Source: Cranoglanis bouderius
Taxonomy: Eukaryota; Chordata; Actinopteri; Siluriformes; Cranoglanididae
NCBI GenBank assembly: GCA_023630585.1
Contig: CM042558.1
Span: 14,872,300 to 14,936,299, forward strand
Length of the DNA: 64,000 nt
Direction of reading: 5' to 3'
Under the pieces are notes generated by a model. That model saw only the letters and a program-made list of their open reading frames with translations, was not told where the DNA came from and searched no databases. Positions within the stretch are counted from its first letter, which is position 1. Each line of letters starts with the position of its first letter. Shown here in pieces: positions 23,669-35,789 of the stretch. The translations under genes were made by a program, and so were the position numbers.

Positions 23669-25851
23669 GAGGGGGTTCAGGTGGAACACAGGCGCTTGTC
23701 TTCACCATGAGGGATGGGGGAATGTGCCGGCCAAAGCCTTCTACTAGGAACTGCCTTTCTACTTACTCACACTGTTTAAAATAAATAAATAAATGAAAAC
23801 GCTGATGGAAAAAGAGGGGATGCTGAAATGAGGCTGCAGACAGAAAGAAAGAGGGACAGCAAGAACGAGGGTATGAAGGAGGATGGAAACTCCAGAAGTC
23901 CCTCGGGTGAAAGCGGAGAGGACCATCTGTTAGACATCTGGTTCGGAGGAGTGAGAAGTGAACCACCTTCAACATGTTGGGTTAGGAAATCTTGATTAGT
24001 AAATGAGAGCGAGAGAGAGAGAGAGAGAAGGAATAGAGAGGGCTAGAATATGGAAAACCTCCCTTTATTCCCAGAAAATGTGCTGTGAATAGTGAAAGGT
24101 CTTAAGAGGTCACACCGAGCCATGACTGTAATAACTCGATGAAGAAGAATTTCCACTTTCCAGTCTGATTTCACGCTTGCCCGATGCTCCAAGCTTAATG
24201 TTTTAATACCAGCACTAAAAGAGGGGAGGAAAAAAAAAAAAAAAAAAAAAAATCAAAGGATGTTGGGAGGGGGACAAAAAAAAAAAAAAAAAAACCTGAA
24301 CAGCCTCAGAGCCACATGGCGACATTTACCTTTCCTCATGTGAACTTATCTATTAAAAAAAACAAAAAACAAAAAAACAATTACAATACACACATCAGGA
24401 CATGTTCTACATTCTGGAACATTTCCATATTTAAATATAATTTACTTATTGTAATATTGGTTATGTGATAATGCAAATGTGGCTAATCAAACGCACATGA
24501 TCACATCATATACAGTATAAATAGAAAGAATGCAGAAAAACATCAGGGATGCTTGTAATTACTGTCTATAAGGGGGCGTGCTTATGTTTTGACTCGGGAT
24601 GCCATGTTATCCGCATGTTTTTTGGTACGCGTTCACGCTCAAATGAGTAACCTACATAAAAGTTTACCTTGATGTACTGCTAGCAATGAATGTTACAGCG
24701 TTTGATCTGAGCACGCAGACCAGTATGAGAGAGCATGGTCAATAAAAATGAAAGCCCACACCATGAAAAAGTGTGGTGTTCCTTGTGTGAGGACAGGAAG
24801 AGTGCGTGTCAGTGCTCAGTGCTCGCAGAACTGAAGTGCTCTCACATGCAACAGTTTCTCTGCAATACCTTTGTGTGCGCTCGCTATTAAAGATGCTGTT
24901 GACCGTTGTATCGTGGGAAGATGCAGTAGCTCCACAGAGCATCACTAGTCGGGAAAAGTGTCCAAATTGCTGTCGGTTTGTTTCGTCTGTTTGTATAGCG
25001 CGACAGCGTACACTAGGCCTATATCACATGGTATCATATGTAATGTCAGAGCATGAGCACGGTATCAGACGGCCCCAGATCACGATAGTATGAGTATCGA
25101 TGCGTTCCTACTTCAGACCGCCGTTCCTTTCTCACTGAAGGAAACCGGAGACAGACACAAAAAATACAAAGAAAGTAAGAATAAGAGACTGAACACTACT
25201 GTTCTCCAAAGCCACTACACTCTACGCTGAGTGAGTCTTACGGTTGGAATAAATCAGAGCAGACAGACTTTGATCATGAGCCATTCTCTGCGTACTCTCA
25301 ATAGCAGGATGACTGATCACCGCTCGCAGATCCGAACTGCCTGGGAAAACAGAAAAGGGAAAAAAAAAAAAATACAAAAAGGGAAAGAAAAATCATGCCA
25401 ATTTGGGTGGAAAACCAGGCAAAAAAAAAAAAGGCAGGAAGAGAAAGAGCGTTGTCGTCTGAACAGAATCAGCAGAAGTAAGACAAATTGGTCCACAGGC
25501 CTGGATCTTTCTTTCCCTCTCTCTTCTTAGTTGGAGGAAACGTGGTGTCCTCCCAAGCATTAAACTGGAAAAACCAATGCCGCTGCGAGAATTTAATGAG
25601 ACACGCGACTCTCCCGGCACGCCGCCGCGTGGCATGTGGTTATTCTCTCTTCTTCTTATTTTCTCTCTTTTTCTTTTTCTCTTGCAAGCTCCCTCGCTCC
25701 CTTAACCGGGCCAAATGGAGTGAGCGACGCGCTTGTAACCAGACCAGCTTTTTCACTCGGTCCCTAATGCAGCACTAATGCACTACGACTGTGAAAATGG
25801 CCATTCGGAGAAATCCCAGAAAACCTCATGACATTACCAAGTATGTCTCTG
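23669..25851. other. No gene recognised
   Basis: Unique sequence with a short GA run at about 24007-24029 and A runs at about 24231-24253 and 24277-24295. Segment 25540-25760 is GC-balanced and may be conserved. Small ORFs lack support. Confidence 0.4.
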
Positions 25852-25857
25852 TACACA

Positions 25858-25899
<42 letters not shown>
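25852..25899. repeat. (AC)n microsatellite
   Basis: AC dinucleotides with one AA interruption near the start. Confidence 0.95.
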
Positions 25900-25903
<4 letters not shown>

Positions 25904-28490
25904 CACTCGGCTGATGGGATGTAGAGGAGAGGGTGTCTAATAGTTTCCTGTTTTCTCTCTCTTTTTTTTTTGAGGCTTAAGTGATGGACGAGTAATGAAG
26001 CCATCACTGCCAAGGTGCTAATATCCAGAATCCAGACGCATCAATGGCACAGCATCGAACAGAGCGGCACCAAAAAAAAAAAAAAAAAGGTTACATCTGC
26101 AGCAGAACAAGGCCACGCGATTGCCATTTCATTCTCAGCGCCAGGTACACCTGGCGTGTTCACAAAGATTTCTGGTATTAGGCAAAGCACTCAGCAATGA
26201 GAATAATGCATCGCTAGAGAATGTGCAGCATGCGTGAATGGCAGTGTGTGTAAATAACCTCCCGCTGTCTGTTTAAAAGGTTCACTAGAGTTTTGGATGG
26301 AACATACCATGAATTGTCTAGTCTCCAGCTCTGATGCTCCACTCGCAGTGCACTGCGAAGTGTATTTCCGCGGACCTAACCAACAAATACTGTGAAAGAG
26401 CTGATAAACCTGTGGAAATAATTCAGTGACTCATGTTTTCTAAACATGAACCAGGTCAGCTTTTAGTTGGTTGCTGCTTGTCCAATCACATGCATTTGTC
26501 TATGTAAATTTTAGCTGAAGGCAGCTTATCGGACCAGAGACGTGCTACAGGGCTACAGACATTAGATCAGAAATGGTGGCGTGGTGGTTCTCTTTTTTTT
26601 TTTAATGCTCTTTGGCCTGCTTAGTGACCTGGCTTTAAAGATGATCACACAGAGAAATGTGTGTTAATTCTCATCTGTTCAGAGCTCACGGCAAATCTCA
26701 AAATGTGAACGAAACCAGCTCAAATTATAGTCACGATTATCAATGGTCTAGAATTAAAAGGTAACTTCTCACCATTCAGTCATTTTAGTCGTTTGTTTTA
26801 TGTACTACAACTAAGAAATTTTATTTGAATATCCCAGCACTTGTTTGCTGTTGTTGGTCATTTCAGGTTCAATCTAATGACCTCTTCCTGTTGAAGTAGG
26901 CAATTCTTGGCCATGTTTAGTGATGGAAAGTGCCAGACTCTCTAACGACAGACAAACATGCACTGCATATAAATGCTCAGACTGTTCTAATGTGTTCATT
27001 TCCCCTAGTCTACCACAACAGATCCTGCATCCGAGATCCAAATCTGATGTCTGATGAGGCACGTTCCCTGCCACGTGACGAAGCTTTGAGACTCATCACA
27101 CTCTCACTAATCTTCAACAGCTCAGAAGCACTTCATGTGCCTTATACACACTTCTATACCCTGAGCTACGTAACTCATTCGGACGGTTTTCAAAGGGCTG
27201 GACAGAGTGTAGGAGTGATCGAGCCTTTTCTGTCTTCGGCACCTCATTCAACGGTTCGTCTCAGTTCATCCGAGTAACGTACACCTTTTGAAGAAGGCAT
27301 GTTTTCATAGAAATGGTAAGCAAAATTTTCAAAAAGGCAGCAACAAAAAAAAAAAAAAAAAATGAACAGGTTCCATCGAGCACTTCTCAGTGAACATTCT
27401 GGTGAAGGTGAAGTCGTCAAAAGAGGGCTAGTGAAATTCAAACTTTGGATAAAAAGCCAAAGAAAGATAGTGACATTTGGTGGCGGAAGATTTCAGAGAG
27501 GCTTTTGAGAGCGATTTAAGCAAATGGAAAACGAGGCTCGGCGGCGCACCGTTAAAGTAAAAGAGTCGACGCCGCAGGTTCTCGTTCTAAATATTTGATC
27601 AGGGTACAAATCACTGCCAGTTGGAAGAAAAGCTTCAACCGCCAGGCCGAAAGGAATAAAAATATATAAATAAAGATCCGGAATCAATGGAGGTAGAAAA
27701 GTAAAATAATTTATGAGGTGAAGGAGAAAGCCACAGAGTGATGGATGAAGTCGACGCCGTTTCACAAAAGACCTCGAGTGAGCTTGTCCAACAGTGTTGA
27801 ATTAATGGTGGTGATCATCTAAAGTGCGCTCGGCAAGGGTCTGCGAGCAAATTCACACTCCCGTTAGGAACTTTCAAATAATTTTTTTTAAAAAAATCAA
27901 GACGGAAAGCTTTTTTGGAACAAAATAAAATAGTTTTACATTAGAGAAACAGAGAGTATTAAACGAGGAAGTCACTTAATAGATTAAAACTTTGTCACTA
28001 ATTTCAAAAAAGGCTTAATGCTGATTGACTGAAAAGAAAAAAAAAAAACGTTTTCTTTGAGTGTCTCCTCTATTTACTGATAAAGTTTTCTTCTTGAATG
28101 CATCCTTTTTTCTGTGCAATTAGCTATTTAAGTCGTGTGTTTTTATTTTTCTGCCTGTCGCATATATCATTAAAATGGAGACTAAAGGAGATCTGCTATT
28201 CATTGCTTTGCTTAGACGACTTACAAAACAGAAAGAGCCGCACCGAGAACTCTTTTGAATTAACTGGGGTATTAAATGAACCCGACAAAGAGACAAAGGA
28301 GTGAAAGCACAGCAGACGGAGTAAGGACGTGGAGTATAGTTAAATGGCGAGGCTGCAGACAGCTTTGGCCGCTTTGCTCTCTGTTTGAGCTGGGATAATG
28401 GAGCGGCATGAAATCAGCCTTCTGCCTACATAAGGTTTGGACAGAAAGCCAAGCAGGCCTTAGTGGAACGAATCAGACAGGGCCAGAAGG
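25900..28490. other. No gene recognised; mostly unique sequence
   Basis: About 2.6 kb without a recognised transposon. There are A runs at about 26071-26087 and 27344-27362. The 115-codon ORF at 26930-27277 has no clear splice acceptor or protein-like features and is not called. Confidence 0.4.
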
Positions 28491-28684
28491 AAAAAAAAAA
28501 AAAAAAAAAAAAAAAAGCGCTCACTTTTCAAAGCTGCACAATCCTAAAAATAATACAGAACACAGAGAACCTGTGAGAGAATTATGGGAAGTACCCACCC
28601 TTCCCATGCAAAAAAAAACAAAAAAACAAACAAAACACACACACACACACACACATATATACACATACATATATATATACACAT

Positions 28685-28722
<38 letters not shown>

Positions 28723-28761
28723 TACATACATACAAACACACACACACATATACACACACCT
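28491..28761. repeat. Poly-A and compound (CA)n(TA)n(CA)n repeats
   Basis: A poly-A run at about 28491-28516 is followed at 28634-28761 by CA, TACA, TA and CATA tracts. The apparent Thr/His/Tyr/Ile-rich ORFs come only from this array. Confidence 0.95.
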
Positions 28762-28861
28762 ATAGAAAAAGACCAGAGCAGGCGCTGATGCGTACAATGG
28801 CATGGAACAATGGAAGGCGCGAGCGCTCAGCACCGTTTGATGCCGAGACGAGTGTTTTCCC

Positions 28862-28862
<1 letters not shown>

Positions 28863-28920
<58 letters not shown>
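28863..28920. repeat. (CA)n microsatellite
   Basis: About 58 bases of CA dinucleotides. Confidence 0.95.
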
Positions 28921-28922
<2 letters not shown>

Positions 28923-31483
28923 CATTAAGCACAGAAATTAAGGCACGGAAAGGAACAGACTGCCTGACAGAAACACTTCCTACATTTTCCTTGATGTCCT
29001 TGAAGTCTCTATACAGTGCAAACACGCAGCATATACCGGACACAGTGGAACTCTTCAGAGTCTCCTTATACATTTTCATAAATCTGTTACCCGAGCAGCC
29101 GTACAGCGCCGAACCCAGCGCGACGCTAAAGCGCTGGATAATGGGACGAGGAGGACGAGTCGAGCATGATGAGGATGATGAGAATGTCGTTGGGGGCCAT
29201 CCCAAATATCAAGAGCGCCAGACTATATCTCTCTCCAGAGGCTCCCGAGTTTAAGTGGCCGTTAGCGAGCGGACGTTTAGCAAATTATCCTCTTCTATTA
29301 GGCGCAGACACGCTTCCACGGCCCACATAAAAGAAGAAGAAAATTCATAAAGGCTGGGAGTCTGATGCCTCTTAAGAGATTTAAATTACTACCGGGATTC
29401 ATAATGCATGGTGTGCTGGTCCTCTTGCCTCAGAAATAACAGTTTGAAATACTCCGTCGATAGAGCTACTGATGCCAGAGTGAGACATAGATATATATTT
29501 CCATAAGGACTGAACCTGGCTGAACTACTATAGAGGAATATTAGTCGGGTACTAAGGCAGAATGATGGCGCATGTTAAATGAAGGCGACCAGACTTGTGT
29601 TATAATCATGATGACAGCCTGATCTAGTCCTCATATGTCTTCTGAATCATTTCAGCTGTAATACACTCCAACGTCCAACGGCCTGCACTGACTCACTCCA
29701 AACCTTCATGGACCAGACTGTTTCATTTCACGGGCTACCCGAGACACGAGACACCTCTCCATTAAGACATGCTCTGTTGGCGCGTGACTGAAAGCAAGCA
29801 GGGGCCATGAGACGCCCTGCAGCGAGCTTCAGGACTACTGTTCGTGTCCTCCTCAGACAAACATTCACACACTGCACACCTGCACACTCGATAGGAGGAT
29901 AAATAAAATGGAGGCATTTCCATTTCCATCCCCCAAACCCTTGTCTCCATAACAGCAGCATCAGCTGAGTATGCAAAAAAAAAAAACCAAACCAAAAAAA
30001 AACCTCGGCTGTCTCGTCCCTGTGTTACGAACAGGTCTATTAGAGACAGACAGGCGGAGAAATGTCACCCAACCAGGAGAGAGAACATTCTGTCGGAAAG
30101 CAGAACGAGCCGGATGGACGACGGCGGTGCGGAAGGCATGCGTTAAAGTGGTACATCTTTGATGAGTTTCTCTGTCCTACCTGGCCTGACTGCAGAAGTG
30201 TACCCGAGTGAAAAATAAATCTTTTTTTTTTTTAAACGCAAAAGGGTGTTCTGTGCATGTGTTTACGTTCCTCAAATTTGCTAGAATTTGAAATTGACAA
30301 ATGCAGCCGGAGTGTGCGAGTCTGATAACTTCAGTATCTTTAGGTGCACGCAGACGGCATCTGCCCTTTGGCGTTGATGCCTTATTTATGGAACACTCAT
30401 TACTAGTAAAAGCTCATGTCTGTTTGAAAAGTAAAGATTTTGGGGTCTCTGTTTGAAGACAGCACCCTGGATCCGAGTCTCCCCGGGCCGCCTCTTCTCA
30501 AGCATCCGAATCAGACGGAATGGAAAATGAATGTTCGAGACCGGCAGCTCAAACACAGCAAGCATGCTTAACCAGGGCTGGCAGTACACTTCCCATACAT
30601 ACATCAAGGCCAGGGCTGCTCGGAGTTATGTCATTTCCATTAATACTGCTGTTCCTTTTTTTTTTTTTAAATGAACAGAAACAGGGACACAAGCGCTAGG
30701 GGACTTCACTTCTGTATGCAAAAATCTGGCAAATGAGATGCCACACTGATTGCAGCGAACGATCCTGTCGTCCAGAAGTGGGTCAGAAGGCGAAAAAAAA
30801 TCTTGATTGCAGATTTATTTGCATTTTATGCACAGTGTCAAAGGAAGAATGCAAACCTGGGGTTTAACGCACATATACGCAACCACGATCAAAACCACCA
30901 ACATTACTACAATCGACTTGTGTCCAAAGCCTTTCAGTAAACCTAACCCGAGGTGCACGACTGCAATCCTGGATGGCCGGTGCGACCCCAGGACTGTTTA
31001 TTCGGGAAGGATCCAGCACACCGTGAGTGTTCACCCTCGTACACAAACACACCAGTCTCGCCGGATCTTCGAGTGGCTGCACTGATGTTATGTGCAACCA
31101 TACACCATCGTATGTCTGAGAGGAAACATTCATGACATTCATGTTCATGATGCTGGATGGCTCTGAGAACAATCTGAGATGCGCGTGCACAGTGGCGCAG
31201 TCCCCTGCCTGACGTGCTGTCGGTGGAAGCACAGGCGCACGTGCAGCGGTAACTCGCAACATAAAGCTGATCTATGGTGTTAATATGTGTTTGCAGCAAA
31301 GAGGCGGTTTATCACTCGGGGCTGTAAATTCTTTATGTAGCTGAACGGTAGCGCGCGAGACGGAAACGGTTTTATTTATTTATTTATTTTTTTAAAATAC
31401 CTACACCGTGCATTTTCTCAGAAAACAAAACTGCATTTGGGGTTTGTGGTGATTATAATTGATGCACAGAACACGTGTGTATG

Positions 31484-31484
<1 letters not shown>
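28921..31484. other. Unique sequence; parts possibly conserved
   Basis: No recognised transposon. Segment 29215-29440 is repeat-free with TTCATAAAGG and ATTTAAATTAC homeodomain-like words. Segment 30940-31260 is GC-balanced and carries overlapping chance ORFs on both strands. Confidence 0.35.

Positions 31485-31521
<37 letters not shown>
31485..31521. repeat. (AC)n microsatellite
   Basis: AC dinucleotides following GTATGTATAC. Confidence 0.95.
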
Positions 31522-31522
<1 letters not shown>

Positions 31523-31637
31523 TATATAGAATATATTAGGTATTAATAGCGTATATTTAATACCAACTTCACTGCAGCATGAAGGGGAATTCTGCACGAG
31601 CCCTGGCAACCTATTTATAATGACATGAATTATTATA

Positions 31638-31638
<1 letters not shown>

Positions 31639-31670
<32 letters not shown>

Positions 31671-31671
31671 T
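31639..31671. repeat. (ATT)n microsatellite
   Basis: About eleven ATT trinucleotides. Confidence 0.9.
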
Positions 31672-31958
31672 TAATGGAAATAAGGGGGAAACAGGCTGTG
31701 AATTCCTCCCCAGTTAGTTAGACTGGTAAGTTAGTGTCTACTCCATTATGAATCAGTTGTAATGAATGTGAATGGGATGTGATGAGGCTCGTGAGAAGCA
31801 TGTATGTATACAGAACGGAAATAACGGTTCTCGTTTAAAATAAAACGCAGCACAGCAGGACCGTTAGTTCCAAGGAGCTGTAATCTGTAACCAATTACTG
31901 TGGACGCTCTGGATCATGTAATGTAGCACAATCATTCATAACGAGCTCGATTTCAACA

Positions 31959-31985
31959 CATCATCATCATCATCATCATCATCAT
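31959..31985. repeat. (CAT)n microsatellite
   Basis: About nine CAT trinucleotides, a short distance inside the putative first intron. Confidence 0.9.
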
Positions 31986-32224
31986 TTCACGCGCAGTAAA
32001 TTAGTGCGAATGTGTTGCTATGAATTCCGGTAGATCGGGAAAAAAGGGGAGGAAAAGACACGGAGTCGTGTCCAGGGGAAAAAGGAGGTTAAAGCTCTTC
32101 GGTTTAGACGCGGGCGGTTGTTAAAAAAACAAAAAAACAAACAAACAAACAAAGTAGAAAGTTTGTAGCTGTAAACAGTGAGTGAATGTTTCAACGTTTC
32201 ACGCTTAGAAAAGCGCAAACTTAC

Positions 32225-32315
32225 CGGGATGCGCGTGGGCCCGGAGGAGCGCGCAGGCTGCCAGCGTTAAAGCCAGAATCCAGCAGCAGCGACCCGGTTG
32301 CTGAAGCCTCGGCAT
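32225..32315 (-). CDS. Candidate first coding exon: signal peptide, then splice donor
   Basis: On the minus strand an ATG at 32315 opens 30 codons plus one base and ends at a strong donor, CCCG|GTAAGTTTG, so the intron would be phase 1. The start is MPRLQQPGRCCWILALTLAA and continues CALLRAHAHP. It has a short basic N-terminus, a hydrophobic core (WILALTLAACALL) and a small-residue Ala-His-Ala end, as expected of a cleaved signal peptide. The ATG has G at -3. The exon lies in the most CpG-rich part of the window, with a GA tract upstream. A phase-1 intron after a signal-peptide exon is common in secreted and receptor genes. The pattern RL..P..C.WIL.L faintly recalls receptor protein tyrosine phosphatase gamma, but that is only a resemblance and no symbol is given. 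Downstream exons would lie below position 1 or were not recognised. Confidence 0.55.
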
Positions 32316-32816
32316 GGCACAGCGCACATCGACAGCCGGCCACGGAGCAACTGTTGACTTGAGTTATCCTAAAAACGTCCGGTTTAAAAACAAACAAACA
32401 AATAAAGGCGACAAAAACAAACTGTAACTGCTTTTTTTTCTCTCTCTCTCTAACCAGAAGAAAGCTTCGGGAATCACTCGGAGGAATTTTCTGTTAAGTT
32501 CGTCCAGGAAACAGTTTTTCTTCTTCTTTTCTCTTTCTTTCTCTTTTCTTAAAGCCCCCCAGACGGCGTTACTCCTGAGGTAAAAAACATGACGGCGCGC
32601 GTGGAAGCTGGAGTGGACGAGATTTCGCGGCTCGTGCGGCCAAAGCCAAGGAAGCGCGCGGAGTCGAGCGCGCGACGCTTTCACGCCAGAGCACAAGAGA
32701 AGGCAGAGTCGGAGGAGCAGCGGCGCTGGAAGCTCTCCATTCCGCCATCCAGGAAGTAGCCGAAGTGTGGCGGAGACTTTCAAACAGGCACTGGAGAAAA
32801 AAAAGGGGGGGGGGAG

Positions 32817-32862
<46 letters not shown>

Positions 32863-32960
32863 GTGAGTGAGTGAGAGAGAGAGAGAGAGAGAGTGTGAGT
32901 GAGAGAGAGAGAGAGAGAGAGAGAGGCAGAGCGCGCACCGCCGGATCCTAGCGCCGAGGA
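32316..32960 (-). promoter_or_regulatory. CpG-rich 5' UTR and promoter region of the candidate gene
   Basis: GCGC, CGCG and CGGCG words are dense from about 32570 to 32720 and again near 32925-32960, unlike the AT-rich surroundings. A G run (GGGGGGGGGGAGGG near 32805-32818) could serve as an Sp1-type site. An upstream ATG at 32329 lies 14 bases before the main ATG and out of frame, so it could overlap the start. The 139-codon ORF at 32364-32783 minus is probably UTR. No TATA box was evident. Confidence 0.45.
32819..32926. repeat. Long (GA)n array upstream of the candidate promoter
   Basis: GA dinucleotides are interrupted by GTGAGTGAGTGAGTGA and GTGTGAGT. The array is upstream of the CpG-rich region relative to the minus-strand exon. 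A T run follows at about 32972-32994. Confidence 0.95.
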
Positions 32961-33000
32961 ATCGCCTGCACTTTTTTTTTTTTTTTTTTTTTTTAAGGAA

Positions 33001-33485
33001 ACATCCTACATCAGAAATCTCACACCTCTACTCTGCTCAACAGAATGAACTGAAGAGTGCAACATGCGTAGTGATTCTCACACACAACAAGACACGAGCT
33101 CCAGATTTCCTTACTACATCCGGTCAAAATCCACTGTGGAGGGGGCGTGGCTTCTGAGATGTTCTGGACAATGTCTGAGATGATGGATGCTTGTGAAGGG
33201 TTTCTCAGCAGAATAAAACAGAAGAGTCTTGTGATTATTACAGTCATGAGCCAAATTTCGCCAAAGGGAGTATACATTTCTCATATGACTGTAGCATTGA
33301 GGTGAATCCTGAATGCATATATTAAATTAGTTTTATACAGTCCTTGAAGTGGGAACAAAATTAATGCTCCTCTTTTGTTTTGTTTTTTTGACATGTTAGA
33401 ATAAATTTTGGTATATTTGAAGCTGCTAATGTTTGAAACATAATGTATATTATTTTAAAGGCATTCATTTTATCATTCAAAAAAT
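33001..33485. other. No gene recognised
   Basis: Upstream flank of the candidate gene. The 85-codon ORF at 33020-33277 minus has no supporting signals. Confidence 0.4.
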
Positions 33486-33700
33486 GGGGTGCCAACCCAA
33501 TGCAGGGCGCAATAACACACTATGGATAATTTGGAAGTGCCAATCAGCCTACAATGCATGTCTTTGGACTGGGGGAGGAAACCCCTGAAGCACAGAGAGA
33601 GCATGCAAGTTGTGCACACACAGAGCAGAGGTGGGATGAGTTGCCAGGCAAATGTGCTAACCACTAAGCCAACCTGCCCCCCCCCCCCCCCCCCCCCAAA
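33486..33700 (-). mobile_element. Fish retroposon copy, minus strand
   Basis: The reverse complement shows the order common to this repeat: GGTTAGCAC, a header for catching the reader, TTTCCTCCCCCAGTCCAAAG, GACATGCATTGTAGGCTGAT and a final GTTGGCACCCC. The same family is repeated at 42050-42340 and 51052-51350. A C run (33677-33697) sits at its edge. Confidence 0.65.
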
Positions 33701-33734
33701 CTGTATAAATATTCAAAATATTCATTTAAGTGGG

Positions 33735-33995
33735 CATCGCTGCCAGCTTGAAGATCATTGGCTCAATCCTGACCTTGGGTTCTCCTTGTGTTCATGTGGG
33801 TTTCCTCCATATTCTCTGGATTCCTCTCACCTCCCAAAAATATAGATTGGCTACACTAAATTGCCCAAAGATGTGAATGTATGTGTGTATGGTACTTTCA
33901 GATGAACTGCCATCCCATCCAGGATGTATTCCTGCCAGTGTTCCTGGGACAGGCTCCAGATTCACCACAACCTTGACCAGGATACTGTTTTCGTG
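33735..33995 (+). mobile_element. Fish retroposon copy, plus strand
   Basis: It contains TCAATCCTGACCTTGGGTTC, GTGGGTTTCCTCCATATTCT, CTAAATTGCCC, CCATCCCATCCAGGATGTAT and CTGGGACAGGCTCCAGATTC in the family order. It is diverged and has no GATG tail. The family resembles 3' ends of RTE/Rex3-type LINEs or a SINE that shares their tail. Confidence 0.65.
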
Positions 33996-34564
33996 TGGTT
34001 TGTCACTGTATGCATATCTGAATTTTTAGAAATGTTTGTGAAGCATTTTTACAAATAAACTCTATTAGCCAGAAGCAAGTGAATTTAGCTGCAGGAGGAA
34101 AACGGGGATTGACGACGATCGTGATACTTGATTTAAATGGCAGTACACAGGAGTGCTACAAGCATTTGTCACAAAGCAATCAACTGAGCTACACATAATG
34201 CAGTAATTATACCTAATAACACACACAAATTACAATAATAGAGTAATATGAGTATCTGTGGGGTAATGGTTTATATTTAAAAGGTAATCACAGAATACCT
34301 CTGGATATACATATACATGCGCACACACTCGCAATGAGAGAGCTGAGAGGGTGCATCAGTGTTTCAGCTGATTTTGGATGAGTGGCACCTTTGGGATTTC
34401 TTAAGGACTGCAGTGAACAGGAATGGTGCGTAGGCCTTGTAGGTGTATGAAGTTCCATTATTTATACTACAGGCATTCAACAAGGACTTACATTTAAAGC
34501 AGGAAGCCAGCGGAGTGAGATAAAGAATCATAAATACAGCCATGGGTCTCAGTTTTTGGTGTAA
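33996..34564. other. No gene recognised
   Basis: AT-rich unique sequence without recognised repeats or exons. Confidence 0.45.
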
Positions 34565-34735
34565 CCACTGATGCTTGCACTCGTCTCACACTGTTGTGTA
34601 TTCGCACTTTATGTAGTCCTGTGTACTGTTCTGGGTTGCACCATGGTCCTGAGGAAACAACATTTCATTCCAATGTATACAAGTTATATATAGAGCAATG
34701 ACAATAAAAACTCACTAGACATGACTTAATAAAGT
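34565..34735 (+). mobile_element. 3' end of an L2-type or related fish non-LTR element
   Basis: GCACTTTATGTAGTCCTGTG, GCACCATGGTCCTGAGGAAA, CATTTCATTCCAATGTATAC and AATGACAATAAAAACTCACT follow the order of a common fish LINE 3' UTR. The end is AATAAA-like. No reading frame is present. Confidence 0.55.
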
Positions 34736-35789
34736 AAATAACAGAATGCACACTTTGGCAAAGCACTGATTGTGAGGTGGATTGCAATTGCAATCAAACA
34801 TTGACATGTCTAATCTTTCGACTCGAACTACCAAAAGAAGCAGACTTGAGCAGCGGCTGAGATGTGGAGCTCTTTCTAGGCCATACAACCATCACCAGAG
34901 GCAGTGCACAGAAATATTATGAACAGTTGTTTTTCCTGTGCATGCTTGAAATGTTATCATTATTTTAGATCTAGAAACACTTCCAAAAATTTCATCTTCA
35001 GTTCTTTTGGGTGGATATGGTTATTACTGTATTAGATTGAGATGATCACTCACTTATATTGCTCTTAATTAAAACCAGAATTGGCCTCTTGGCCATCTTC
35101 AATGACTGTAAAGCCAATTGCTTCTGATACTTTTCAGACCTTAAATTGAGACACTGTTCACTCCTTGGTTCACTCTCTGGCTTTGTTCCAGTCCTTTTCT
35201 AACACGCCCTAATCGACTCCCCCCTTGCCACTTCACTTTGGGAGAAGCAATTGCCATGTTAAAGACGTAGTTAGTGATTTTGGCAGAAGTTAGCTGAAGC
35301 TTGTTCTTTTAATAAACCAAATTTAAACAGCCCCTTTGTTTACTGTTCAATCAAAATCTACGCCCTCATGCACACCTAAGTGCTAGTGGAGGAAGCAGAA
35401 TTTTCTTATCATTAGGCAAAATCATTGACAGGCAGTTTGAGATGCAGCTTTGTTAGATGTTGGTGGTCCATATTATTTAGTTTTATTTAGGAACAACATC
35501 ACGTGTACATAACACAAGTTAATTACTTATTCTGCTAGTTTGTAATCTAGATAATCAGCTAGTTAGCTAGTCTTAGGGCAGGTAAAACTGTATGTACATC
35601 TTTGAAAGAAAACAGAGTCTACATATGCAGATGGGGATTATTTTAACTATATTGTGCTTCCTCTAGTTAAATCTGTCCTCATTGAAAAATATCCTTTCAA
35701 TTACATGTGCAGTTCTGCAAGTGGCCACTTGAGTGATGTGTTTTACTACCAAGCTGTGATGAGAAGTTGATGGAGCTGGGTTAAATGTA
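34736..35789. other. No gene recognised
   Basis: AT-rich unique sequence up to the Tc1 element. No exon or repeat family was recognised. Confidence 0.45.

Noticed and set aside
28408..28788. 126-codon ORF rich in Thr, His, Tyr and Ile
   Set aside because: The composition comes from poly-A and CA/TA microsatellites.
30864..31299. Overlapping ORFs of 118-132 codons on the minus strand
   Set aside because: Two frames are open at once and a third is open on the plus strand; there is no acceptor or donor and no recognisable protein feature.
32364..32783. 139-codon minus-strand ORF upstream of the signal-peptide exon
   Set aside because: Composition follows the GC-rich and pyrimidine-rich UTR, with a Lys/Glu run from a CT tract; the signal-peptide ORF downstream has a better start and donor.
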